Assembly (NCBI RefSeq): GCF_004358425.1
Contig: NZ_CP037948.1
Location: 558,001-622,000, forward strand
Direction of reading: 5' to 3'
DNA length: 64,000 bases
From: Qipengyuania sediminis
Lineage (GTDB): Bacteria; Pseudomonadota; Alphaproteobacteria; Sphingomonadales; Sphingomonadaceae
Shown here in pieces: positions 27,578 through 36,214 of the stretch. The notes below the pieces were generated by a model that made no database searches, was not told where the DNA came from, and saw nothing but the letters and a program-made list of their open reading frames with translations. Position 1 is the first letter of the stretch; the number at the start of each line of letters is the position of its first letter. The position numbers and the translations under genes were made by a program.

Positions 27578-28494
27578 CGCCGCAGCGGGCGCTCTTTCGC
27601 GAGGTGGTTGCGGATCGTCGTCGCCGCGACGCCCGCTTCGCCCATGGCGTGGCTGATCTGGTCGAGGCCCTTGACCACATCGCCCGCGGCGAAGAGGCCG
27701 CGGACGCTGGTTTCCTGGTGGTCGTCAGTCAGGATGCAGCCCCCCTCTCCGAGCTTAGCGCCGACCTTCTCGGCGAGGCCTGAGCGCACCACCGAGCCGA
27801 GCGCCGGATAGACGCTGTCGAAGGCGAGCCGCCCCTCGGCCGTGTCGAGCGCGAACTGTCCGTTCTCGATCGCAAAGCCGCCGCAGGGGCCCGCCACGCG
27901 TTTGATGCCTGCATCGTCCAGCTTGGCCGAACATTCGTCGTCGAGATCGTGATCGCCGTGCGGGCTGATGAGCGTGATGTCGCGCGTATAGGTGCGGATG
28001 AATTGCGCTTCCGCCGTGCCGTGCGTGCCGGTGCCGATCACGCCGACGCGCTTGTCGGTCACCTCATAGCCGTCGCAGACAGGGCAATAGCGGATGAGGC
28101 CGCGCGCCATCGCTTCGTCGTGAAGCTGGTCGTCGATCCCCTCCGGTCGGTTGTTGACCACGCCCGTCGCCAGGAGGACGCTGCGCGCCAGATAATGCTC
28201 GTCGCCGCAGGTCACGCGGAAGCTGCCGGCTTCACGCGCGAGATCGGTCACGCGTTTTGGCTCGCGCACCGCGCCGTAGAGCTCTGCCTGCCGGAGCATC
28301 CGATCGAGCAAGTCCTGCCCGTGGATGCCTTCGGGAAAGCCCGCATGGTTATGGCTGGTGGGGATCCAGCTCGCCCTGCTGGTTCCGCAGTCGAACAGGC
28401 GGATGGAGAGGTGGTAGCGGGCAAGGTAGATCGCCGCGGTCAGCCCCGCGGGTCCAGCGCCCACGATGATGCAATCGTCCACCTCGCTTGCCAT
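27574..28494 (-). CDS. thioredoxin-reductase-like NAD(P)/FAD oxidoreductase
   Basis: 306-residue two-dinucleotide-domain flavoprotein. FAD-binding GAGPAG at 12-17, NAD(P) loop GTGTHGTAE from 154, and the C-terminal FAD motif GLFAAGDV at about 267-274. A CPVC motif at residues 137-140 occupies the position of the redox dithiol of thioredoxin reductase, so it may reduce a thiol partner; no thioredoxin gene is adjacent. It is a paralogue type distinct from canonical trxB (YCPVCDGYE rather than CATCDG). It runs against the rimM-trmD direction. Confidence 0.82.
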   Translation of the reverse strand: MASEVDDCIIVGAGPAGLTAAIYLARYHLSIRLFDCGTSRASWIPTSHNHAGFPEGIHGQDLLDRMLRQAELYGAVREPKRVTDLAREAGSFRVTCGDEHYLARSVLLATGVVNNRPEGIDDQLHDEAMARGLIRYCPVCDGYEVTDKRVGVIGTGTHGTAEAQFIRTYTRDITLISPHGDHDLDDECSAKLDDAGIKRVAGPCGGFAIENGQFALDTAEGRLAFDSVYPALGSVVRSGLAEKVGAKLGEGGCILTDDHQETSVRGLFAAGDVVKGLDQISHAMGEAGVAATTIRNHLAKERPLRR

Positions 28495-28526
28495 CCGACC
28501 GGGCCCTCCGCATGGGCGGTCGGGCC

Positions 28527-29267
28527 ATGCCCTTCGCCGCCACTGTCCTAACGCTTTATCCCGAGATGTTTCCCGGCTTGCTGAGTGTGTCGCTCGCCGG
28601 GCGGGCCCTGGCGCGCGGGGACTGGTCGCTGGAGACCGTGCAGATCCGCGATTTCGCTAGCGACAAACATCGCACGGTGGACGACACGCCGGCAGGCGGC
28701 GGAGCGGGTATGGTGCTGCGCGCGGACGTGCTCGCCACAGCGCTCGACAGCGTGCCGGCGGGGCGTCCCGTCCTCGCCCTCACACCCCGCGGCCGCCCGA
28801 TCACCCAGGCGCGCATTCGCGAGCTTGCGGCAGGGCCGGGTGTAATCCTCATCTGTGGACGGTTCGAGGGGTTCGACGAACGCTTCTTCGAGGCGCGGCC
28901 CGAGGTCGAGCAGGTGAGCCTTGCCGACATCGTGCTGTCGGGCGGGGAGCCCGCCGCGCTCACCATGCTCGATGCTTGCATTCGGCTGCTGCCGGGCGTA
29001 ATGGGCGCCGCCGCCAGCGGGTCGGAGGAGTCGTTCGAGGACGGGCTCCTGGAATACCCGCATTATACCCGACCCGTTTCATGGGAAGGCCGCACGATCC
29101 CCGAAGTGCTGCGATCGGGGGATCATGCGCGGATCGCCGCGTGGAGGAAAGCCCGCGCGGAGGAGGACACACGGTCACGCAGGCCGGACCTTTGGGAGCG
29201 CCACATCGGCGCTCGGGCCCAGCCTGCCTCTGGCGCGCGGCATGGTGATACGGACGAGACGACATGA
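28527..29267 (+). CDS. trmD: tRNA (guanine37-N1)-methyltransferase
   Basis: SPOUT methyltransferase making m1G37 in tRNAs reading CNN codons. 246 aa; trefoil-knot SAM site [11 protein letters not shown] near 58-68 and [13 protein letters not shown] near 140. ATG at 28527 matches the conserved [15 protein letters not shown] start; ATG at 28512 is the alternative. Overlaps rplS by 4 nt (ATGA). Separated from rimM by vapBC and a reverse-strand gene, so it needs its own promoter, which must lie inside the flavoprotein gene or its short upstream gap. Confidence 0.95.
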   Translation: MPFAATVLTLYPEMFPGLLSVSLAGRALARGDWSLETVQIRDFASDKHRTVDDTPAGGGAGMVLRADVLATALDSVPAGRPVLALTPRGRPITQARIRELAAGPGVILICGRFEGFDERFFEARPEVEQVSLADIVLSGGEPAALTMLDACIRLLPGVMGAAASGSEESFEDGLLEYPHYTRPVSWEGRTIPEVLRSGDHARIAAWRKARAEEDTRSRRPDLWERHIGARAQPASGARHGDTDETT

Positions 29268-29632
29268 ACATCATCCAGCAGCTCGAAGCCGAAGCGATCG
29301 AGAACCTGGGCCGCGACATTCCCGAGTTCCGCGCCGGTGACACGGTGCGTGTGGGCGTGAAGGTGGTCGAAGGCACGCGCGAGCGCGTCCAGAACTTCGA
29401 AGGCGTGGTGATCGCGCGCTCGAACCGCGGGATGGGCAGCAATTTCACCGTCCGCAAGATGAGCTTCGGCGAGGGGGTGGAGCGCGTGTTTCCGCTCTAT
29501 TCGCCAATCGTCGATTCGATCCACGTCGTCCGCCGCGGCGTGGTGCGCCGGGCGAAGCTCTATTACCTGCGCGGCCGCACCGGCAAGAGCGCGCGCATTG
29601 CCGAACGCCGCGAGAACGCGCCCAAGGCGTAA
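29264..29632 (+). CDS. rplS: 50S ribosomal protein L19
   Basis: 122-residue ribosomal protein at the 30S-50S interface. Typical start [12 protein letters not shown] and the [31 protein letters not shown] core (residues 47-72). Translation coupled to trmD through the ATGA overlap. Last gene of the ffh-rplS series; convergent with fmt at 3 nt. Confidence 0.97.
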   Translation: MNIIQQLEAEAIENLGRDIPEFRAGDTVRVGVKVVEGTRERVQNFEGVVIARSNRGMGSNFTVRKMSFGEGVERVFPLYSPIVDSIHVVRRGVVRRAKLYYLRGRTGKSARIAERRENAPKA

Positions 29633-29635
29633 GTC

Positions 29636-30541
29636 TCAGGCGAGCAGGGTGCCCGCCGGGATGGGCCGTCCGCGAAGCAGCGCGGCGGCCTCCATCGCCG
29701 GCTTGCCTGCGCGCTGGATGGCGAGAAGGCGGAGGGCACCTTCGCCGGTGGCGATGGTGAGCGCATCATCGAGCGTCTCGCCGATGGCGCCGGCCCCCTC
29801 GACCACCTCGGCCGCCAGCACCCGGTAGCGTTCTCCCGCGAGCTCGAACCACGCCCCGGGCGCGGGCGCGAAGGCGCGCACCTGGCGTTCGATCTCTTCG
29901 GCGGGTTGCGACCAGTCGATCCGCGCCTCTGCCTTGTCGATCTTGGCGGCATAGGTGGCTTTGGCATCGTCCTGCGGCACCGCGCGCAGCATGTCGAGCT
30001 CGGCCAGCGTGCCGACCATGAGCTGCGCGCCCACTTCGGCGAGTTCGGCGGTGAGCTCGCCCGCGGTCTTTCGCTCCACCGGCACGCGCGCGGTCGCGAG
30101 CATGGGCCCGGTGTCGAGCCCCGCCTCCATCTGCATCAGCGTGATGCCGGTCTGCGGATCGCCCGCCAGGATCGCGCGCTGGATCGGCGCCGCTCCGCGC
30201 CAGCGCGGCAGCAGGCTCGCATGGACGTTGAGGCAACCCCGCTTCGGCGCGTCCAGGATCGCCTGCGGCAGGATCAGGCCGTAGGCCGCGACCACCGCAA
30301 GATCGGCGCGAAGGCTAGCGAACTTCTCCTGCTCTTCCAGCGACTTGAGGCTGACAGGTGAGAAACATTCGAGGTGGCGGGTCTCGGCCTCCCGCTGCAC
30401 CGGGCTCGGCTGCAGCCGCTTGCCCCGGCCCGCGGGGCGCGGCGGCTGGGTATAGACCGCGACGATCTCGTGCGCCGCATCGTGCAGGGCCGCCAGCGTC
30501 GGCACCGCGAATTCGGGCGTGCCCATGAAGACTATCCGCAA
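29636..30541 (-). CDS. fmt: methionyl-tRNA formyltransferase
   Basis: Formylates initiator Met-tRNA. 301 aa; catalytic signature NVHASLLPRWRGAAPI (about residues 106-121) and an N-terminal FMGTPEFAVP. Start is TTG at 30541, fitting the conserved MRIVFMGTPEF start. It is not next to def as in many bacteria; def lies 1.6 kb away on the other strand. A REP element occupies its upstream gap. Confidence 0.95.
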   Translation of the reverse strand: MRIVFMGTPEFAVPTLAALHDAAHEIVAVYTQPPRPAGRGKRLQPSPVQREAETRHLECFSPVSLKSLEEQEKFASLRADLAVVAAYGLILPQAILDAPKRGCLNVHASLLPRWRGAAPIQRAILAGDPQTGITLMQMEAGLDTGPMLATARVPVERKTAGELTAELAEVGAQLMVGTLAELDMLRAVPQDDAKATYAAKIDKAEARIDWSQPAEEIERQVRAFAPAPGAWFELAGERYRVLAAEVVEGAGAIGETLDDALTIATGEGALRLLAIQRAGKPAMEAAALLRGRPIPAGTLLA

Positions 30542-30564
30542 CGCTCAGCCCTTGAAAAAGAGAC

Positions 30565-30654
30565 CGTTCGGGCTGAGCTTGCCGAAGCCCCGCCTTTCCT
30601 TCAGCGCGGCAATTGAACCAAGCGCGGCCCTTCGACAAGCTCGGGGCGCACGGA
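30565..30654. repeat. REP/BIME-like element (gagc-tgtcgaag family) between fmt and recR
   Basis: Left arm 30565-30589 (cgttcgggctgagcttgccg...) and right arm 30628-30653 (cccttcgacaagctcgg...) are inverted copies separated by about 40 bp. The family recurs at 47007, 52962 and 56627. A recR-frame reading through it gives non-family residues, confirming it as non-coding. Confidence 0.8.
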
Positions 30655-30672
30655 ACTGGGGGCACGGGGCCG

Positions 30673-31269
30673 GTGGCATCGCAAGAGATCGAAACGCTCG
30701 CTTCCGCGCTAGCCCGGCTGCCCGGCCTGGGCCCCCGCAGCGCGCGGCGCGCGGTGTTGTGGCTGGTCAAGCGCCGCGAACAGGCCCTGCCCGCGCTGAT
30801 CGAAGCCCTGGGCGCGGTGCGCGACACGCTGGTCGAATGCGAGACCTGCGGCAATGTCGATACCCGCAACCCATGCGCGATCTGCGCCGATCCGCGCCGC
30901 GACCCCCGCGCGATCTGCGTGGTGGAAGATGTCGCCGACCTCTGGGCGCTCGACCGAGCGAGGCTCTTCACCGGCACTTACCACGTCCTCGGCGGGCGGC
31001 TCTCCGCGCTCGACGGGATCGGCCCGGGCGATCTCGCCATCGCGCCGCTGCTGGCACGGGTGGAGGCGGGCGGGGTGGACGAGGTGGTGCTGGCGATGAA
31101 CGCCACGCTCGAAGGCCAGACCACCGCGCATTACCTCGCCGAACGGCTCGAAGCCTACCCTGTGCGCATCACCCAGCTCGCCCACGGCCTGCCGGTGGGG
31201 GGCGAACTCGACTATCTCGACGAAGGCACGCTCGCCCAGGCGCTGCGCGCGCGTCGGCCGGTGGGCTAG
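30673..31269 (+). CDS. recR: recombination mediator protein RecR
   Basis: RecF-pathway protein that loads RecA on gapped DNA with RecO. 198 aa from GTG at 30673, the start that gives family length and the conserved [19 protein letters not shown] opening. Zinc finger cysteines C56, C59, C68, C71 and Toprim motif [10 protein letters not shown] follow. A TTG at 30613 in the same frame lies in a repeat element and is rejected. dnaX and ybaB, its frequent neighbours, are absent here. Overlaps the lactonase-like stop by 4 nt (CTAG). Confidence 0.94.
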   Translation: MASQEIETLASALARLPGLGPRSARRAVLWLVKRREQALPALIEALGAVRDTLVECETCGNVDTRNPCAICADPRRDPRAICVVEDVADLWALDRARLFTGTYHVLGGRLSALDGIGPGDLAIAPLLARVEAGGVDEVVLAMNATLEGQTTAHYLAERLEAYPVRITQLAHGLPVGGELDYLDEGTLAQALRARRPVG

Positions 31270-32099
31270 GCCGAGAGGCGCTGCATCGCCTCCAGCTCCT
31301 TCTGGTCGTGCGAGCAGAAGATCGTGACCTCGCCGCCATGGTCCCGTTTCAGATCGCGCAGGCGCGCCTGGTTGGCGAAGCGCGCGTCGCGGTCCACCTC
31401 CATCAGCGTCTGGTAGAAGCGCAGGCCCGGGGTGCAGCGGCGGCGGTCGGGGTCGAGCTCGCGGCGGTAGAAATAGGCGTCGCCCGCGTTGAGCACCCAT
31501 CCGCTTCCCGTCCGCACCGCCACCCCGGCATGACCCCAGGTGTGGCCGGGCATCGGCACCAGCAGGATCTCGGGCGGCAGTCCGTCGAGCTGGCGCACGG
31601 CCGTGAACCCGAACCAGTTTTCCCCCCTGCCGTCATAGGTGCGCCAATCCCGAACCTCGTCCCATTGCACCGGGCGATAGCGGCGGCGAGCGACGAAGCT
31701 GCGCCGCGTCCGCTCCGCCGCCTCGCGCTCTGCCGCCATCACATGGACGCGGGCGTGGGGAAAATCCTCGATGCCGCCGGCATGATCGAAATCGAGATGG
31801 GTGAGCACGATATGGCGCACATCATCCGGCGAAAAGCCGAGCGCCTTCACCTGATGCAGCGCCGTCTCTTCCGGGCGAAAACGGATGTTGAGGAGCGCGC
31901 GGAAGGCCTTGCTGAGCCGGGGGTGCGGGTGCGCGACATCGGCGCTGCCATAGCCGGTATCGACCAGCACCAGCCCCTCGCTCGTCTCGACGAGCTGCGC
32001 GGCGCAGGGAATGGTGGCGAGGGGCCCCTTGCTGAACCCGTCGAACAGCGGCCCGCCGAAGGGGCAATCGGTGCCGCAGCTGAGATAATGGATCTTCAT
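31266..32099 (-). CDS. MBL-fold hydrolase, N-acyl-homoserine-lactonase-like
   Basis: 277-residue metallo-beta-lactamase-fold protein. Metal ligands in [11 protein letters not shown] (about residues 99-109), PGHTWGHAG and GDAYFY. The arrangement resembles AiiA-type lactonases (HxDxDH rather than HxHxDH), hence a possible quorum-quenching or other lactone/thioester hydrolase. GGAGG 3 nt from the ATG at 32099 supports this start over 32150. Cysteines C8, C12 and C32 near the N terminus are unusual. Substrate unproven. Confidence 0.75.
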   Translation of the reverse strand: MKIHYLSCGTDCPFGGPLFDGFSKGPLATIPCAAQLVETSEGLVLVDTGYGSADVAHPHPRLSKAFRALLNIRFRPEETALHQVKALGFSPDDVRHIVLTHLDFDHAGGIEDFPHARVHVMAAEREAAERTRRSFVARRRYRPVQWDEVRDWRTYDGRGENWFGFTAVRQLDGLPPEILLVPMPGHTWGHAGVAVRTGSGWVLNAGDAYFYRRELDPDRRRCTPGLRFYQTLMEVDRDARFANQARLRDLKRDHGGEVTIFCSHDQKELEAMQRLSA

Positions 32100-32173
32100 G
32101 GCCCTCCAGTCCGGCCGCGCGGCAAGCGTTCCTGTTCTTGTGAACCGCAAGCCGCGCGACTATCTTTGGGCCC

Positions 32174-32740
32174 ATGGCTATCCGTCCCATTCTCGAAGTG
32201 CCTGACCCGCGGCTGAAGATCGTGTCCGAGCCTGTGACGGTGTTCGACGACGCGCTGCGCACGCTCGTCGCCGACATGTTCGACACCATGTACGATGCCC
32301 CGGGCATCGGCCTCGCCGCGATCCAGATCGGCGTGCCCAAGCGGGTCCTGGTAATCGATCTCCAGCCAGAGGACCCCGATGCCGAACCGGTCGCCTGCGA
32401 CCATGACGGCCACCATCATCACCATCAGCCGACGAAGCGCGAGCCGCGGGTCTTCGTGAACCCGGTCATCCTCGATCCTGCGGAGGAACTTGCGACCTAT
32501 CAGGAAGGCTGCCTCTCGGTCCCCGAGATCTACGCCGATGTCGATCGCCCCGCGACCTGCCGCGTGCGCTACCAGGACCTGGACGGCACGGTACACGAGG
32601 AGCAGCTCGATGGGCTGATGGCGACCTGCATCCAACACGAGATGGACCATTTGGAGGGCATCCTCTTCATCGACCATCTGAGCCGGCTGAAGCGGCAGAT
32701 GGCGCTAAAGAAGCTGCAAAAGCTGCGCCAGGCGGCCTGA
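32174..32740 (+). CDS. def: peptide deformylase with histidine-rich insertion
   Basis: Fe/Zn hydrolase removing the N-formyl group. All three motifs present: GIGLA (44-48), EGCLS (111-115) and HEMDH (155-159). 188 aa. Between motifs 1 and 2 there is an extra loop with [11 protein letters not shown] (75-85), not needed for catalysis, which could bind metal. The start codon has only a weak upstream site. Confidence 0.95.
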   Translation: MAIRPILEVPDPRLKIVSEPVTVFDDALRTLVADMFDTMYDAPGIGLAAIQIGVPKRVLVIDLQPEDPDAEPVACDHDGHHHHHQPTKREPRVFVNPVILDPAEELATYQEGCLSVPEIYADVDRPATCRVRYQDLDGTVHEEQLDGLMATCIQHEMDHLEGILFIDHLSRLKRQMALKKLQKLRQAA

Positions 32741-33007
32741 TCGTCGTTGTGCACAGGTAGATAAATCCGCTCAGCTTGAAATCTGCAGATCGTTTCTGCA
32801 AGTTCGCTCTCCGTTCTTGCGGAGGAGGCGCTTTACGAGATGGCGAGAAGCCGGCGGGCTATCACGCTCACACACGCGTGGCCAAAGATCTCAAGGTCAG
32901 GACATAGACATAAGACACCGTCGGCGCGAAGCGTCGCAGCAGGGCTATCGTCTCACTGATACTCCATCGATCTCTGGCCTTAATTAGCACGTTTATGGAG
33001 ACCGGGT
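32741..33007. other. gene-free, lower-GC intergenic stretch after def
   Basis: No convincing gene on either strand. Base composition is visibly less GC-rich than the surroundings and contains several short A/T runs (e.g. around 32761-32800 and 32980-32990). A reverse-strand frame (32868-33452) exists but most of it is antisense to rmuC and shows no family features. Possibly decayed DNA; promoters for the downstream genes likely lie here. Confidence 0.4.
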
Positions 33008-33160
33008 ATGATCCCGCCTCACGTGCTGCGCTGGATCGAAGACCTCTGCTATTGGGTCTTGCTGTCGTATGACGGCAAAACCTGTTTGTGCCAGTCCCAG
33101 GTCGGATTTTTGACCGAAGATGATGCGGAGGCAAACTTTCGCTGGTGGTACGCCACCTAA
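33008..33160 (+). CDS. candidate small protein (50 aa)
   Basis: A 50-codon frame starts with ATG preceded by GGAG at 7-nt spacing, an ideal ribosome site, and ends with TAA. The predicted product is rich in aromatic residues (four Trp, including WW near the end) with an acidic segment LTEDDAEAN and three cysteines. No family recognised. A hairpin follows 15 nt after the stop. Evidence is the ribosome site, codon run and position only; it could be chance. Confidence 0.4.
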   Translation: MIPPHVLRWIEDLCYWVLLSYDGKTCLCQSQVGFLTEDDAEANFRWWYAT

Positions 33161-33175
33161 CAGAGCCAGCTGCAG

Positions 33176-33200
33176 GATGGCGGGTGCACAACCCGCCATC
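33176..33200. other. 10-bp inverted repeat upstream of rmuC
   Basis: gatggcgggt (33176-33185), loop gcaca, acccgccatc (33191-33200): a perfect stem. It lies between the small candidate gene and the rmuC start at 33224. No U-run follows, so it may be a factor-assisted terminator or a protein-binding dyad. Confidence 0.65.
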
Positions 33201-33223
33201 AACAGCAGCGGAGCAGTGCGAAC

Positions 33224-34606
33224 ATGGACATAACTGCTGTAGTTCTTGTTGTCTTAGCCCTGCTAGTCGGTTTGGGTCTCGGCTGGTTTGTAGGCTCGCG
33301 CCCCGTCGCTGAATGGCGTGCGCGCCTTGAAGAGCGGGAGTCGGAGGTAAAAGAGGCTGATGCCAAGTTTCTCCGCACATTCGCCGATCTCGAAGCCGCT
33401 CGAGAACGTGCTGGGCGAGTGAGCGACTTGGAAGCAAAGCTCGAAAAAGCACTCGAAGAAAACGCTCGGTACGCTGCCGAAAGGGCCGGGTTCGAGGAGC
33501 AGAAGCGGCTGCTCGAGGAAAGCCGCGGCGCGCTGCTCAAGGAGTTCGAGAACACCGGCGCGAAAGTGCTTGGAAACATACGCGAAGAATTCCTGAAGAC
33601 CGCCGCCGAACGGTTCGGCCATGCCGAGCGTGCGAACGAGGCGAAACTGAAGGAACTGCTCTCGCCGGTCGGTGAGAAACTTTCGAAGTATGAGGCGCAA
33701 GTGACTGCTTTGGAAGAGAAGCGCGCTGACGCCTTTGCGCGCCTTCACACGCAAATCAGCGAGATGCAGCGGGGGCAGGAGGAGGTGCGGCGCGAAGCGG
33801 CGCGGCTCGGCAACTCACTGACCAACGCCCCCAAGGCGCGCGGCCGCTGGGGCGAGCGGGCGCTGCAGAACGTGCTCGAGCAGTGCGGCCTCGCCGAGCA
33901 TACCGATTTCCATCTCGAGCAGTCCCTCGATACCGCCGAGGGACGGCTGCGCCCCGATGCGATCGTGCGCGTGCCGGGGCAGAAGCGGCTGGTCATCGAC
34001 GCCAAGGTGTCGCTCAACGCCTATCAGGCGGCCTTCGAATGCGAAGACGGCGACGAGAAGCAGCGGCATCTGGACGCCCATGCCCGCGCGATGAAGGGGC
34101 ATGTGCAGACGCTGGGCTCCAAGAGCTACCAGAGCCAGTTCGAGGATGCGCCCGATTACGTCGTCATGTTCGTGCCGGGCGAGCATTTCGTCGCCGCGGC
34201 GCTGGAGGCCGATCCCGAGCTCTGGGACTTCGCCTTCCGCAACAAGGTGCTGCTGGCGACCCCCACCAATCTCGTCGCCATCGCGCGCACCGTCGCGCAG
34301 GTGTGGCGGCAGGACAAGCTGGCCGAGGAAGCGCGCGCGATCGGGCAGATGGGCGCCGAGCTCTACGACCGCCTCGCCGCCGCCGCCGAGCATTTGAAGC
34401 GCGTCGGCGGGGGGCTCGAAACCGCGGTCAGCAATTACAACAAATTCGTCGGCAGCTTCGAGCGCAATGTCCTCACCTCGGGCCGCCGCCTGCGCGACAA
34501 GGGCATCGAGATCGGCAAGCGCGAGATCGAGCCTGTCCCCCTGGTCGAAAGCGCCCCCCGCTACACCGCGCTCGACCATGGGGGGAAGATGGAGGCCACA
34601 GAATAG
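33224..34606 (+). CDS. rmuC: DNA recombination protein RmuC
   Basis: 460-residue RmuC family protein: N-terminal membrane anchor (about residues 4-24), a long coiled coil to about residue 190, then the PD-(D/E)XK-like nuclease-fold domain (ARGRWGERALQNVLEQ, then RPDAIVRVPGQKRLVIDAKVS). In E. coli loss reduces inversions at short repeats. The first third has lower GC and different codon choice than the last two thirds, so the gene may be mosaic. Stop abuts the next gene's stop (convergent). Confidence 0.9.
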   Translation: MDITAVVLVVLALLVGLGLGWFVGSRPVAEWRARLEERESEVKEADAKFLRTFADLEAARERAGRVSDLEAKLEKALEENARYAAERAGFEEQKRLLEESRGALLKEFENTGAKVLGNIREEFLKTAAERFGHAERANEAKLKELLSPVGEKLSKYEAQVTALEEKRADAFARLHTQISEMQRGQEEVRREAARLGNSLTNAPKARGRWGERALQNVLEQCGLAEHTDFHLEQSLDTAEGRLRPDAIVRVPGQKRLVIDAKVSLNAYQAAFECEDGDEKQRHLDAHARAMKGHVQTLGSKSYQSQFEDAPDYVVMFVPGEHFVAAALEADPELWDFAFRNKVLLATPTNLVAIARTVAQVWRQDKLAEEARAIGQMGAELYDRLAAAAEHLKRVGGGLETAVSNYNKFVGSFERNVLTSGRRLRDKGIEIGKREIEPVPLVESAPRYTALDHGGKMEATE

Positions 34607-35092
34607 TCAGAATCGCGAGTTGGGGTTCACCTGTTCCCTTGGCGGCGGCGCGACAACATCCCAGTGCTCGACCAGTTTGCAATCCTCCACCCGGAACAGA
34701 TCTGCAATCGCATAGGCCGGCGCGCCGGGGGCGGGGGTGAAGCGGACATGAAGAAAGACGTGATTACCTTCGGACACCGTACGCAGGATCTCCCAGCGCG
34801 AGTAAGGTAGCTCGGCAATAAGTTGCGTCAGGTATTCGGCAACCGCCGCGCGAGTGCCTTCGGGTACATCGGGTTTGTGTTCGATGAAATTGGGAGCAGC
34901 AAATCGCTCGAATGCGCCTTTCGGATCGCGTTTGGCAAAAGCCTGCTCGTAGAACTCAGCGACGATCGCGCGATTGGCCGCCGGGCTGCCGTTGCACTGG
35001 CCTGCAATGCTTTTCGCAGGCGGCATGGATACGCAACCCATCAATAGGGCGGTGCAGCCGATTGCCATCGCCTGACTAAATCTGCACTTCAT
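34607..35092 (-). CDS. SnoaL-like (NTF2-fold) lipoprotein
   Basis: 161 residues. Signal peptide with lipobox LLMGC (Cys20) indicates lipidation; the remainder is a cone-shaped NTF2/SnoaL-like domain (VAEFYEQAFAKRDP, NFIEHKP, VFLHVRF, DLFRVEDCKLVEHWDV). SnoaL relatives are cyclases, isomerases or ligand binders; function here unknown. Lower GC than the upstream genes. One nucleotide separates it from the methyltransferase stop, so it is likely co-transcribed. Confidence 0.8.
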   Translation of the reverse strand: MKCRFSQAMAIGCTALLMGCVSMPPAKSIAGQCNGSPAANRAIVAEFYEQAFAKRDPKGAFERFAAPNFIEHKPDVPEGTRAAVAEYLTQLIAELPYSRWEILRTVSEGNHVFLHVRFTPAPGAPAYAIADLFRVEDCKLVEHWDVVAPPPREQVNPNSRF

Positions 35093-35093
35093 G

Positions 35094-35921
35094 TCAAATT
35101 TCCTTCTCCAGCGCCGCCAGCACCTCGTATGCCAGCACCGCCGCAGCCACGGCGGCGTTGAGGCTGTCGGCGCGGCCTTTCATCGGCATCGTTACGCGCA
35201 GGTCTGCGGCGGTCTCGTAGTCCCCGGGCAGGCCGCGGCTTTCGTTGCCGACGAGGATGAAGCAGGGGGCGGTGTAGGGGGCCTCGCGATAGGAAATCGC
35301 GTCTCGCAGGCTCGCGGCGACGAGCTGGCCTTCGCCGGCGCGGAGCCAGTGCAGAAACTCTTCCCAGCTGGCGCGCGCGATCCTCTGGGTGAACACGGCG
35401 CCCATGCTGGCGCGCACCGCTTCGGCGCTGAAGGGGTCGGCGCAATCATCCACCAGGATCAGCCCGCCCGCGCCGACCGCGTCGGCGGTGCGCAGCATGG
35501 TGCCGAGATTGCCGGGATCGCGGAGCGCCTGCGCCACCAGCCAGATCGGCGCGGCGGCGCGGTCGATACGGGTGAGCGCGGTGTCGAGCTCGGCGAAGAC
35601 CCCCGCCACGCCCTGCGGATTGTCCTTGCCGGTGATCTTGGCGAGGATGTCGGGCGTGGTCTCGATCACCGCGCCCCCTGCCGCTCGGATCGCGCTTTCC
35701 AGTTCGGCAAGCAAGGGGTGCGGATCGCGCGTATCTGACAGCACCAGCGTTTCGGGAAGGTGACCGCTGGCGCGCGCGTCGGTCAGCAGCCGCAGCCCTT
35801 CGGCCAGGAAACGGCCGGAAGCCTTGCGGTGCTTCTTGTCGCGCAGGGACCGGATCGCCTTGACCGTCTCGTTCGAGAAGCCGGTGATGCGGCGGCGGTT
35901 TGTGGTCTGCCCTTCGGTCAC
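35094..35921 (-). CDS. TrmH/SpoU-family RNA 2'-O-methyltransferase
   Basis: 275-residue SPOUT-fold methyltransferase: N-terminal substrate-binding region (LRDKKHRKASGRFLAEG) and C-terminal trefoil knot with DPGNLGTMLRTADAVGA, LVGNESRGLP and MKGRADSLNAAVAAAVL. Target is probably 23S rRNA or tRNA but cannot be told. GTG at 35921 has a GAGAGG ribosome site and yields a family-like N terminus; frame to 35990 overlaps HPr. Sits 4 nt downstream of HPr. Confidence 0.87.
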   Translation of the reverse strand: MTEGQTTNRRRITGFSNETVKAIRSLRDKKHRKASGRFLAEGLRLLTDARASGHLPETLVLSDTRDPHPLLAELESAIRAAGGAVIETTPDILAKITGKDNPQGVAGVFAELDTALTRIDRAAAPIWLVAQALRDPGNLGTMLRTADAVGAGGLILVDDCADPFSAEAVRASMGAVFTQRIARASWEEFLHWLRAGEGQLVAASLRDAISYREAPYTAPCFILVGNESRGLPGDYETAADLRVTMPMKGRADSLNAAVAAAVLAYEVLAALEKEI

Positions 35922-35925
35922 AGCC

Positions 35926-36204
35926 TCACCTCTCGCCGAAGCCGTCCTCCACCATGGCCGAAAGCCGTTCGAGCACCGCTTCGCAGCCATCGCCTTCGAC
36001 TGTCAGCTCGATCTCATCCCCCTTGGCGGCGCCGAGCATCATCAGCCCCAGGATCGAGCCGCCCGCGGCCTCGTTGCCGCCCTTGGCGACCCGCACGCTG
36101 ACGCCCGGGGGGAGCTCGGCGACGGCGGTGACGAACTTGGCGCTGGCCCGGGCGTGCAGCCCGCGCTGGTTGACGACGGTGAGGCTGCGGCGCGCTTCGC
36201 TCAC
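35926..36204 (-). CDS. ptsH: phosphocarrier protein HPr (PTS-Ntr type)
   Basis: 92-residue HPr with phosphorylatable His17 in RGLHARASAKF and the regulatory Ser50 in GGSILGLMMLG, the residue HPr kinase would modify. No PTS sugar permease is near, so this is a regulatory phosphorelay, as in other alphaproteobacteria. Start is GTG. The phosphate donor (enzyme I/PtsP) is not in the window. Confidence 0.93.
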   Translation of the reverse strand: MSEARRSLTVVNQRGLHARASAKFVTAVAELPPGVSVRVAKGGNEAAGGSILGLMMLGAAKGDEIELTVEGDGCEAVLERLSAMVEDGFGER

Positions 36205-36214
36205 GCGGCCGCCT

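Noticed and set aside
26931..28494. Genomic island or phage boundary
   Set aside because: No integrase, tRNA target duplication or flanking direct repeats; only a three-gene insertion.
30613..30672. Extended recR N terminus from TTG at 30613
   Set aside because: The extra 20 codons are the right arm of a REP element and not recR-like; GTG at 30673 gives the family start.
32868..33452. Minus-strand frame of 194 codons across the low-GC gap
   Set aside because: Most of it is antisense to rmuC and the remainder lacks any recognisable motif.
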